Notes: a model not told the origin generated them from the letters alone. A stretch of 5,978 nucleotides of DNA from Deltaproteobacteria bacterium (GCA_029857975.1 JAOUFX010000223.1:1-5978); one strand, 5' to 3'; positions 1 to 5,901 are shown, counted from the first letter of the stretch. Numbers and translations are program-made.

Positions 1-638
1 CCCAGCCGCCGCAGTTCTTCTTCCACCCTCCTGCGGTCGTTGCTTTCCTGCTGTTGTCTTTCCTGAATTCTTTGTAGCTCCACTTTATATTCGCCAATTT
101 TCTCTGCCAGTTGAGCACGATCTTTTTTTAATTCTTCTTCCTTCTGTTTTTGTTCCGTAATATCCCAGAAAATCCCCAAGAAACCGGAAATATCGCCTTT
201 TTCATCCCGGATGGGGGTTTTCACCATATGCACGATTCCCTCCTGCCCATTTTGGATATAACGATCCTCAATGTCTTCCGGCTTCCCGGTTTCCATAATT
301 CTTTTATCGTCGGCAATATATTTTTCAGCCAGCTCTCTGGGGAAAAAATCATAATCGGTCTTGCCAACGATCTGATCCGCTTCAATTTTTAAATCCTGGG
401 CGTAATTTTGGTTACAGGAAATATAAACGGAATTCTTATCCTTAATGAATAATTTTTGAGGAATATTCTCGGCTAAAGTTTTATATTTGCTCTCGCTGGA
501 TTGGAGTGCCACTAACGCCATCTGCCGCTGGGCCTCAGACGCCTTTAGTTCAATAATTTGGTGGCGCATCTCCACCAAATCATTTATGGTTTTTTCAATC
601 GTTATTAGTTTTTCCAGCGTTTTATTTTCGCCTTGCAT
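1..638 (-). CDS. PAS-domain sensor/signalling protein, N-terminal part (runs off the window)
   Basis: This open frame begins at ATG 638-636 and has no stop before the window edge; 212 codons are visible. A GGAGG ribosome-binding site at 645-649, 6 bases upstream, fixes the start. Residues 1-50 are a charged, heptad-like helix. Residues about 52-160 read as a PAS domain: NIPQKLFIKD entry, KTDYDFFP, the TPIRDEKGDISGFLGI strand pair, and the terminal WDITEQK signature. Residues 161-212 form a second, strongly charged coiled coil rich in E, K, R and Q, ending in RRRVEEELRRL, which often precedes another PAS domain or an output domain. No signal peptide or membrane segment is visible, so it is probably cytosolic. 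The output domain (histidine kinase, GGDEF, sigma-54 activator or other) lies outside the window. It is divergent from the hydrogenase operon; a regulatory link is only inference. Confidence 0.85.
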   Translation of the reverse strand, partial: MQGENKTLEKLITIEKTINDLVEMRHQIIELKASEAQRQMALVALQSSESKYKTLAENIPQKLFIKDKNSVYISCNQNYAQDLKIEADQIVGKTDYDFFPRELAEKYIADDKRIMETGKPEDIEDRYIQNGQEGIVHMVKTPIRDEKGDISGFLGIFWDITEQKQKEEELKKDRAQLAEKIGEYKVELQRIQERQQQESNDRRRVEEELRRL

Positions 639-699
639 CTGAAACCTCCAATAGGTATTTATCCATCCCCGCCTTTACTCCTTCAAGTTTAATGTTGAA

Positions 700-715
700 T
701 GCAAAACCCAGACCG
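700..715 (-). promoter_or_regulatory. Candidate sigma-54 (-24/-12) promoter for the PAS gene
   Basis: Read on the - strand, the sequence is CGGTCTGGGTTTTGCA. It keeps the invariant GG-N10-GC spacing and a perfect TTGCA -12 element, but the -24 half is poor (CGGTCT against TGGCAC). Transcription from it would start near 689 and give a leader of about 50 bases before the ATG at 638. No activator site was identified. It may be chance. Confidence 0.25.
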
Positions 716-790
716 CCATCAATAAAATCAAATAAAAATTAAACCCTTAGCAAAAAATCAATTTTTTAAAACATAGAAAAACAAAAAAAA

Positions 791-820
791 TAATAAGTTA
801 AATTATTTTAATAAGTTAAA
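791..820. repeat. 12-bp direct repeat pair
   Basis: TAATAAGTTAAA occurs exactly at 791-802 and again at 809-820, 18 bases apart start to start. The copies lie between the two divergent genes. They could be tandem binding sites, but the local composition is so AT-rich that chance similarity is a real alternative. Confidence 0.5.
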
Positions 821-976
821 ACAAATTTAAGGCAATTCCTCCGGGAAAATAATTTTTTTGTGGCGGATAACTATCTCCCGTAAGATGTCAAATAAATAAC
901 AGGTTGATGATTTTTTTTGACAATTTTGGATAAAAAGGGAAAATATTGAACAAAAACAAAAAATAAACAAGGATAA

Positions 977-990
977 TTCATGATTATCAA
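977..990. promoter_or_regulatory. FNR/CRP-family-like palindrome
   Basis: TTCAT-GATT-ATCAA differs at one position from the FNR consensus TTGAT-N4-ATCAA. A redox-responsive site would suit a hydrogenase operon, but it lies almost 290 bases upstream of the first structural gene and a single near-match is weak support. Confidence 0.2.
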
Positions 991-1114
991 CAAAAACCAG
1001 CTACAAAGGAGAAGATGTGGATGGCGTTTCATAAGTTGATCTACTCCGATAATCTTCCGTAGGAGCATTGCAGCGGCGAAGCTATTAAAATTTTAAAAAA
1101 ACAAAACCTCTAAA

Positions 1115-1145
1115 ATTGTATCACATTGTATAATGGAATAACAAT
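1115..1145 (+). promoter_or_regulatory. Candidate hydrogenase operon promoter with repeated ATTGTAT
   Basis: A perfect TATAAT hexamer lies at 1129-1134. It is overlapped by two direct copies of ATTGTAT (1115-1121 and 1125-1131), 10 bases or one helical turn apart, and by an inverted pair ATTGT (1125-1129) / ACAAT (1141-1145). No good -35 hexamer is present at the usual distance, so if this is a promoter it probably needs an activator. A start here would leave a leader of about 130 bases. Confidence 0.3.
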
Positions 1146-1199
1146 TTTTCCACATTTTTTTTGAATAATTAATGGTATCCATGTTAAATAATTCATTCT

Positions 1200-1260
1200 T
1201 AATTTAATTCCTAATCTTTCTTTGCTCTCACTAAATAATTTTGATTGAATAATTTAATTC
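1200..1260. repeat. 11-bp direct repeats in the hydrogenase leader
   Basis: TAATTTAATTC occurs at 1200-1210 and 1250-1260, exactly 50 bases apart. Related short repeats are TAAATAATT at 1185-1193 and 1232-1240, and TTGAATAATT at 1161-1170 and 1245-1254. The second 11-mer ends just before the ribosome-binding site. They may be operator repeats or a product of AT-rich composition. Confidence 0.4.
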
Positions 1261-1262
1261 TC

Positions 1263-1269
1263 AAGGAGG
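1263..1269 (+). promoter_or_regulatory. Ribosome-binding site of the small subunit
   Basis: AAGGAGG ends 6 bases before the ATG at 1276. This is a near-perfect anti-SD match and fixes the start, which places the twin-arginine motif at residues 17-18. Confidence 0.9.
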
Positions 1270-1275
1270 CCTTTT

Positions 1276-2403
1276 ATGCATGAGGATGGTGTTGTAAAGG
1301 CTCTTTATGAACGGGGGGTGTCCCGGAGGGACTTCTTAAAATTCTGCACCACCATGGCTGCCACCCTGGCCCTTCCTTCATCCCTTATTCCAAAGATTGC
1401 CGAGGCCCTCGACAAGAAAATGAAACCGGTTGTTCTCTGGCTGGAGCTTTCAGATTGTGCCGGGGACTCGGAATCCATGCTGCGAGCCACTAAACCCACC
1501 ATCGCCGAGATCGTCCTGGACGTGATCTCTCTTGAGTACCACGAAACGATCATGGTCCCAGCGGGAAAAGCGGCAGAAAAATCCAAGATGGATGTCGTAA
1601 AGAATCTTAAGGGAAAATACATAGCCATCGTCGAGGGAGCGATCCCCACGAAAGATGGCGGGATATATTGTACCATCGGCGGCCACTCGGCCCTGGATAT
1701 TGCCAGGGAAGTTTGTGGCCATGCGATGGCGACCCTGGCGGTCGGTTCTTGCGCCTCCTGGGGGGGAGTGGCCAGCGCCAGCCCGAATCCCACTGGATGC
1801 GTGGGGGTCAAAGAAGCCGTTCCCAATGCAACCGTCGTGAACCTCCCCGGTTGCCCAGTAAACGTGGAAAACATCACGGCAACTATCGTCCACTTCTTAA
1901 CCTTCGGATCCCTTCCAGCCTTAGATGCGCGCCTTCGTCCTCTCTTTGGTTACGGTAAGAGAATCCACGATAATTGTGAAAGGCGGATGCACTTCGATGC
2001 CGGGCAGTTTGTAAGGAAATGGGGAGATGAGGGGCACCGGCTCGGCTGGTGCCTCTATGAGATGGGCTGCAAAGGACCCGAAGCCTATTATAATTGTCCA
2101 ACGGTTAAATACAATGCGGGGACGAGTTGGCCGGTCCAGGCCGGGCATCCCTGCCTTGCCTGCGCTTCCAATAATAACTGGGATGTCATGGGATCGATAT
2201 ACACCAGACTTCCCAATGTTCCAGGCGCCAGCTACCAAGCTACTGCAGACAAAATCGGTTTAGGCCTGGCGGCGTTGACCGGCGCCGGGATCGCCGCCCA
2301 TGCGATCGTAAGGGGAATCAAAGGACGGGGCCCAAAAGAACCAGTACCGATCCAAGATGAAGAGCCCGAAAGGAGAAAAAAAGATGCCGAAAATCGCGAT
2401 TGA
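1276..2403 (+). CDS. hyaA: [NiFe] hydrogenase small subunit, Tat-exported, membrane-anchored
   Basis: This 375-residue protein is the electron-transfer subunit of a group 1 uptake hydrogenase. It opens with a Tat signal, SRRDFLKFC at residues 16-24, followed by a hydrophobic stretch to about residue 45. Proximal-cluster ligands are Cys61, Cys159 (GSCASWGG) and Cys193 (LPGCP). The usual second cysteine of the first motif is replaced by Asp64 (DCAGDSES, codon GAC at 1465-1467). The distal cluster is His231, Cys234, Cys259 and Cys265. The medial [3Fe-4S] set is Cys274, Cys293 and Cys296 in NCP...GHPCLAC. Residues about 327-346 form the C-terminal membrane helix with the AHA histidine typical of cytochrome-b-coupled enzymes. 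The tail from 347 is charged and longer than needed for anchoring. Cys175 is an additional cysteine. WGG at 162-164 lacks the extra cysteine of oxygen-tolerant six-cysteine clusters. The last 20 bases overlap the large-subunit gene. Confidence 0.97.
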   Translation: MHEDGVVKALYERGVSRRDFLKFCTTMAATLALPSSLIPKIAEALDKKMKPVVLWLELSDCAGDSESMLRATKPTIAEIVLDVISLEYHETIMVPAGKAAEKSKMDVVKNLKGKYIAIVEGAIPTKDGGIYCTIGGHSALDIAREVCGHAMATLAVGSCASWGGVASASPNPTGCVGVKEAVPNATVVNLPGCPVNVENITATIVHFLTFGSLPALDARLRPLFGYGKRIHDNCERRMHFDAGQFVRKWGDEGHRLGWCLYEMGCKGPEAYYNCPTVKYNAGTSWPVQAGHPCLACASNNNWDVMGSIYTRLPNVPGASYQATADKIGLGLAALTGAGIAAHAIVRGIKGRGPKEPVPIQDEEPERRKKDAENRD

Positions 2404-4093
2404 TCCGATTACCCGAATTGAAGGTCATTTGAGAATTGAAGCCCAGGTGGAAGGCGGGAAGGTTACGGATGCTTGGTCAGCCGGCACTATGTGGCGGGGC
2501 ATTGAGCTGATCGTCAGGAATCGCGATCCCAGAGAGGTATGGGCCTTTCTCTCCCGTATATGAGGGGTCTGAACAACGGTTCATTCCACCAGCTCCGTGA
2601 GAGCTGTAGAAAATGCTTTGGGGATCACTATTCCGGATAATGCGCGGATCATCCGCAACCTGATTTCGGGAATTCAATACGTTCAGGACCATGTGATCCA
2701 TTTTTATCATCTCCATGCCCTGGATTGGGTAGATGTCGTAAGCGCCCTGAAGGCCGACCCGGCCGGGACCGCCAGCTTAGCCCAGTCTTTATCCGACTGG
2801 CCCAATGCCTCCCCGGGTTATTTCCAGACAATCCAAAAAAAGGTCAAAACCCTCGTGGAAAGCGGGCAGCTCGGCATCTTCGCTAACGGGTACTGGGGAC
2901 ATCCCGCTTACAAGCTACCACCCGAGGCCAACCTCATGGCCGTTGCCCATTACCTCGAGGCCCTGGATTGGCAGCGAGACGTAATCCGGATGCAGGCTCT
3001 TCTGGGGGCAAAGAATCCCCATCCCCAAACCTTTCTCGTGGGGGGCATGTCTATCCCCATTGACCCGAACAGTCAAAATGCCATCAACGCTGGCAGCCTT
3101 GCCTTCCTGCAAAGCCTGGCCAAGAAAGCTTGGGAATTCGTCGAGAAGGTGTACATCCCTGACCTGCTTGCTGTGGCCTCCTTTTATAAAGAATGGGCCT
3201 CTATCGGCGGTGGAGTCGGTAACTACCTTTCTTATGGGGAGTTCCCGAATGACAATCTGAGCAACACCAAAAATTGCTGGCTCCCGGCAGGATTTATCCG
3301 CAATACAAATTTGAGCAATGTTGAGCCAGTAGATCATATGCAGGTCACAGAAGACACTGCCCACGCCTGGTATAAATATAGCGACGGGGACGAGAAAGCC
3401 AAACATCCTTGGGTAGGGGAAACAGTTCCCAACTACACGGGTCCAAGGCCGCCTTACGAATTCCTCGACACCTCTAAGAAATACAGCTGGGTCAAAGGAA
3501 TCCGGTATGACGGTCTCCCGACAGAGGTGGGACCCTTGTCCAGAATGCTCATCGCCTATGCCTTAGGGCACAAAAGAATCAAAGAGGTAACGGACGGGAT
3601 GCTGAAAAAATTGCAGGTCGGCCCGGAGGCCCTGTTCTCCACTTTGGGCCGTACAGCCGCCCGGGGCATCGAGACGCTGGTGACTGCCGAGATGCTCCCG
3701 GTATGGATTTATGAGCTTGCGGCGAGGATTAGAAGTGGGGATTGGATCATCCACAGCGGAGAGAAATGGGAACCTTCCACCTGGCCGAAGGAGGCGAAAG
3801 GGTACGGCTTCCATGAAGCCCCCCGCGGATCCTTGTGCCATTGGGTTGTCATTAAAGATGGGGTTGTCGCCAACTACCAATGTGTGGTCCCGGGCGGGTG
3901 GAATTCTTCCCCGCGGGATGGCAAGGGACAAAGGGGTCCCTATGAAGAAGCCCTTCGGGGTACCCCTTTGAGCGATCCGAATAGACCGCTGGAAATCCTT
4001 CGGACCATCCATTCTTTCGACCCGTGCATGGCCTGCGCCATCCATGTAGTCGATTCGGAGAGGAAGGAATTGTTCAGGGTTAGAGCCCTGTAG
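2384..4093 (+). CDS. hyaB: [NiFe] hydrogenase large subunit with two in-frame UGA codons at the N-terminal nickel-ligand cysteines
   Basis: This is the catalytic subunit that binds the NiFe(CN)2CO centre. The start ATG at 2384 follows AAAGGAG (2369-2375). The frame runs 569 residues, a normal length, if UGA at residues 60 and 63 is decoded. The opening IDPITRIEGH is the family N terminus. The motif normally RICGVCTTVH reads R-I-UGA-G-V-UGA-T-T-V-H, and the same frame continues without a gap as VRAVENALGI...RIIRNL. The C-terminal motif DPCMACAIH has Cys548, Cys551 and His554. The 15 residues after His554 are the peptide removed by the maturation protease. Export would be by piggy-back on the small subunit's Tat signal. 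UGA could mean selenocysteine or cysteine. A pseudogene is possible but poorly fits the precise placement and the intact remainder. It ends in TAG overlapping the next gene's ribosome-binding site. Confidence 0.93.
2561..2563 (+). other. Recoded UGA codon 1 (residue 60, first L1 ligand)
   Basis: This TGA is in frame and occupies the first cysteine of the RxCGxC motif, which in characterised enzymes is a terminal nickel ligand. It is followed directly by Gly-Val and the second UGA. Decoding as selenocysteine or cysteine is inferred from position and conservation; the sequence alone cannot choose between them. Confidence 0.85.
2570..2572 (+). other. Recoded UGA codon 2 (residue 63, second L1 ligand)
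   Basis: This TGA is in frame and occupies the second cysteine of the motif, which in characterised enzymes bridges Ni and Fe. It also forms part of a small perfect inverted repeat, TGAAC-AACG-GTTCA (2570-2583). The family-typical TTVH and SVRAVE follow immediately in frame. Confidence 0.85.
2590..2606 (+). promoter_or_regulatory. Candidate bacterial SECIS hairpin
   Basis: CAGCTC (2590-2595) pairs perfectly with GAGCTG (2601-2606) around a five-base loop CGTGA. The loop begins 32 bases after the first UGA and 23 after the second. The published bacterial SECIS model, as I recall it, asks for 16-37 bases, an upper stem of at least 4 bp, and a G in the first two loop positions; all three are met, and the loop contains GU. 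One hairpin could therefore serve both codons. It lies inside coding sequence and may be incidental, since 6-bp stems are not rare. Confidence 0.45.
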
Positions 4094-4102
4094 GAGGTTG
4101 CC

Positions 4103-4771
4103 ATGCTGCAGAGAGTGTATGTCTGGGAATGGCCAGTACGTTTAACCCATTGGGTTAATGCCATAGCAATTGTCCTCCTTTGTTTTACCGGAATTTACAT
4201 TGGCACCCCCTTTATTTACGCTCCTCCGGGTGAACAATTCGTCATGTCCACGATGAGGTTCATCCACTTTGTGGCTGCCTATGTCTTCACGCTGAGCTTC
4301 TTCTTGAGAATCTATTGGTTCTTTGTGGGCAACCGCTATTCTCGATGGGGGGACTTCATTCCCCTGACCAAAAATCGATGGAGGGCTATATTTGACGATA
4401 TAAAGTTTTACCTGTTTTTGAAGAAAGAGATTCACCATCGGGCGGGGCATCATTCTCTGGCCGCTATCACCTATCTCGGATTGTTTTTTTTCTTCCACCT
4501 GGAAATCTTCACCGGGTTTGCCCTCGACTCGATGAGCCATCATGGCTGGGCGTATAAGCTTCAGGGGGGATGGTTCCTTCCCTACCTCTCGGCCCCAACC
4601 CTACGCCTCTATCACCATCTGATCATGTGGTTGGTGATTGCCTTTGCGATGTTCCACATCTACATTGGCTGGTTTGTAGATATTGTAGAGAAGAATGCCG
4701 GTATAAGCTCGATTTTCAGCGGGTACAAGATCCTGGATGAATCCGAAACTCTCTCTGATCGGCCTCGGTAA
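4103..4771 (+). CDS. hyaC: Hydrogenase cytochrome b subunit (HyaC/HupC type)
   Basis: This 222-residue di-haem cytochrome b anchors the hydrogenase on the membrane and passes electrons from the small subunit to quinone. The opening RVYVWEWPVRLTHWVNA is the family signature, with His16 at the start of helix 1. Four hydrophobic helices lie at about residues 17-37, 53-74, 118-142 and 168-192. Candidate haem ligands and conserved histidines include His16, His55, His116 or His117, His171 or His172 and His185. GHHSLA at 115-120 corresponds to the usual GHNPLA. The start is set by TAGGAGG at 4091-4097, whose first three bases are the large-subunit stop, so translation is probably coupled. The 3' end overlaps the protease gene by 35 bases. 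Confidence 0.95.
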   Translation: MLQRVYVWEWPVRLTHWVNAIAIVLLCFTGIYIGTPFIYAPPGEQFVMSTMRFIHFVAAYVFTLSFFLRIYWFFVGNRYSRWGDFIPLTKNRWRAIFDDIKFYLFLKKEIHHRAGHHSLAAITYLGLFFFFHLEIFTGFALDSMSHHGWAYKLQGGWFLPYLSAPTLRLYHHLIMWLVIAFAMFHIYIGWFVDIVEKNAGISSIFSGYKILDESETLSDRPR

Positions 4772-5258
4772 CATCCTTTTGAGGGATGAAGGGGTGGGGG
4801 TCCACGCGGTCGAGGCCCTCAGGAAAAATTTTGATTTTTCCGAAGACGTCTGTCTCCTCGGTGGGGGAACACTCGGCCTGGACCTTCTGCTGTGGATCGA
4901 GGGAATGGAAAGAATTGTTTTTATTGATGCGGTCGATTTCAAAAAAGCACCCGGGACCATTGCCATTATCGAAAATGAAGACCTTCCCTCCTTTTTGGCG
5001 CCCAAGCTCTCCTTGCATCATGTCGGTCTTTCCGACCTCCTTTTCGCCTCGAGTTTTATGGGAACGAAGCCATCGCAAATTACACTGATCGGAATCCAGC
5101 CGGAAAAGATCGAGATTGGCCTTACCCTGTCTGATATTCTAAACGAGAATTTTGAAAAATTATTAAAAACCATCCTAAAGAAACTCCAGGAGTGGGGAGT
5201 GAACTTTAGAAAAAAAACGAAGCAGGAGCCGTCCAATGTGCCTGGCTATCCCGTCTGA
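4737..5258 (+). CDS. hyaD: Hydrogenase maturation endopeptidase (peptidase M52, HyaD/HybD type)
   Basis: This 173-residue protease makes the single cut after the C-terminal motif histidine of the large subunit once nickel is loaded. It begins LSLIGLGNILLRDEGVGVHA, the family nickel-recognition motif. Glu18, Asp64 (FIDA) and His94 (SLHH) match the three metal-contacting positions known in HybD (Glu16, Asp62, His93). Its likely target is the bond after His554 of the large subunit, releasing 15 residues. It must accept whatever residue is inserted at the two UGA positions. The start overlaps the cytochrome gene by 35 bases and no clear ribosome-binding site precedes it, which suggests translational coupling. 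The lysine-rich C-terminal tail (about residues 140-173) is probably accessory and overlaps hypC. Confidence 0.94.
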   Translation: MNPKLSLIGLGNILLRDEGVGVHAVEALRKNFDFSEDVCLLGGGTLGLDLLLWIEGMERIVFIDAVDFKKAPGTIAIIENEDLPSFLAPKLSLHHVGLSDLLFASSFMGTKPSQITLIGIQPEKIEIGLTLSDILNENFEKLLKTILKKLQEWGVNFRKKTKQEPSNVPGYPV

Positions 5259-5508
5259 GATTGTGGAGATAAAAGACCAAATGGCGACTATCGATATCTC
5301 GGGAGTTCGCCGGGATGTAAGTCTGCTCCTTTTACCAGAGCAGGCCATGGTAGGAGATTATGTGTTGGTCCACGCCGGCTTTGCCATTCAGAAAATTGAC
5401 CGGGAAGCCGCTGAGGAAGCTTTGAAGCTAATCGAGGAAATGGCCCAAGGGGAAGCAGACAGGGGTCAGGAGACAGAAGTAAGCATAACGGCTGAACATT
5501 CTCTTTGA
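5236..5508 (+). CDS. hypC: Hydrogenase assembly chaperone HypC/HupF
   Basis: This small chaperone (90 residues) delivers the Fe(CN)2CO unit with HypD and docks on the immature large subunit. It begins MCLAIPSEI, with the essential Cys2 exposed after Met removal. The core GDYVLVHAGFAI carries the conserved His46. The last 30 or so residues are a helix and a polar tail typical of variable HypC C termini. AGGAG at 5224-5228, 7 bases upstream, supports the start, which overlaps the protease gene by 23 bases. It ends with TGA at 5506-5508. The following 16 codons are open in the same frame up to the hypA ATG, so readthrough would fuse HypC to HypA. HypD, HypE, HypF and HypB are not in the window. 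Confidence 0.96.
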   Translation: MCLAIPSEIVEIKDQMATIDISGVRRDVSLLLLPEQAMVGDYVLVHAGFAIQKIDREAAEEALKLIEEMAQGEADRGQETEVSITAEHSL

Positions 5509-5515
5509 CTACTAA

Positions 5516-5537
5516 AAATTCTGACTTCTAAATTCTG
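5516..5537. repeat. AAATTCTG direct repeat in the hypC-hypA spacer
   Basis: AAATTCTG occurs at 5516-5523 and 5530-5537, each followed by a pyrimidine-rich string. The two copies make up most of the 48-base gap, which contains no purine-rich ribosome-binding site for hypA. Confidence 0.45.
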
Positions 5538-5556
5538 TCTCCCATATTCTTTTTTT

Positions 5557-5901
5557 ATGCATGAAGTCTCTATCGCCCTTAGCCTTCTGAATATTGTTGA
5601 ACAGAAATGCCGCGAAGAAGGGTATCAGTCTGTTGAATCAGTAAGGGTGCGCGTCGGAAGGGCCGCGGGTATTTTACCCGAAGCTTTTACGTTTGCTTTC
5701 GACGCGGCCAAAAAAGATACGATCGCCCAGGAGGCCAAGTTCATAATCGACATTGTGCCGCTTCGTGGAGTCTGCAATGAATGCGGCAGTCTTTTTGAAT
5801 TGGAAGAAGCCCCTGCCTTCGCCTGTCCGCTTTGCGCCTCTCCTTCTATTAAAATCGATCAAGGGTATGAGTTGGAAATTGTTGAAATAGAGGTGAATTA
5901 A
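5557..5901 (+). CDS. hypA: Hydrogenase nickel-insertion protein HypA
   Basis: This 114-residue nickel metallochaperone, working with HypB, delivers Ni to the large subunit. It begins MHEVSIALSLLNIVE; His2 and the amino terminus form the nickel site, which fixes this ATG as the functional start. The zinc site is Cys73-x2-Cys76 and Cys90-x2-Cys93 (CNECG...CPLC), and all four cysteines are encoded by TGC or TGT. Length is normal for the family. Unlike most of its neighbours it is not overlapped, and the pyrimidine-rich sequence before the ATG has no Shine-Dalgarno motif. It must therefore be translated by coupling, by non-SD initiation, or after readthrough from hypC. Confidence 0.96.
   Translation: MHEVSIALSLLNIVEQKCREEGYQSVESVRVRVGRAAGILPEAFTFAFDAAKKDTIAQEAKFIIDIVPLRGVCNECGSLFELEEAPAFACPLCASPSIKIDQGYELEIVEIEVN

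Larger units (their letters stand above)
639..1275. other. AT-rich divergent intergenic region, no convincing gene
   Basis: This 637-base stretch separates the divergent PAS gene and hydrogenase operon. It is dominated by A/T runs and has no open frame with coding character; a 65-codon - strand frame at 871-1068 is low-complexity and is not credited. It holds short direct repeats (791-820, 1115-1131, 1200-1260), a weak FNR-like palindrome (977-990), a TATAAT hexamer (1129-1134), and a locally GC-richer patch (about 1005-1082). That patch contains an AAAGGAG motif followed by a 13-codon frame (1021-1062) and a GTAGGAGC...GCGAA string resembling REP elements. No tRNA or known riboswitch was recognised. 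Confidence 0.7.

Noticed and set aside
150..392. 80-codon + strand frame
   Set aside because: It is antisense to the PAS domain, whose - strand translation carries clear family motifs.
842..880. CGGGA ... TCCCG inverted repeat
   Set aside because: It is only 5 bp with a 29-base loop and no following T-run, so it is not a credible terminator or riboswitch.
871..1068. 65-codon - strand frame in the intergenic region
   Set aside because: It is low-complexity AT-driven sequence with no convincing ribosome-binding site or domain; its hydrophobic look follows from A/T runs.
1305..1893. Long - strand frames opposite the small subunit (190 and 147 codons)
   Set aside because: They are antisense shadows of a well-identified gene and show no recognisable domain.
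2384..2563. Separate 59-residue protein ending at the first UGA
   Set aside because: It is exactly the N terminus of the large subunit and the rest continues in the same frame. A fragment ending at the nickel motif has no plausible role.
2561..2572. Simple pseudogene or sequencing error
   Set aside because: Both UGAs fall precisely on the two catalytic cysteines, with no other stop or frameshift in 569 codons and an intact operon. It is kept as an alternative but is less likely.
2579..2588. GGTTCATTCC resembling a tRNA T-loop
   Set aside because: It lies inside coding sequence, and no acceptor, D or anticodon arms can be formed around it.
2915..4045. Long - strand frames opposite the large subunit
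   Set aside because: They are antisense shadows; the + strand protein is unambiguous.
2597..4093. Independent truncated large subunit starting at GTG 2597
   Set aside because: There is no ribosome-binding site, the start falls inside the conserved SVRAVE segment, and the product would lack the N-terminal nickel motif.
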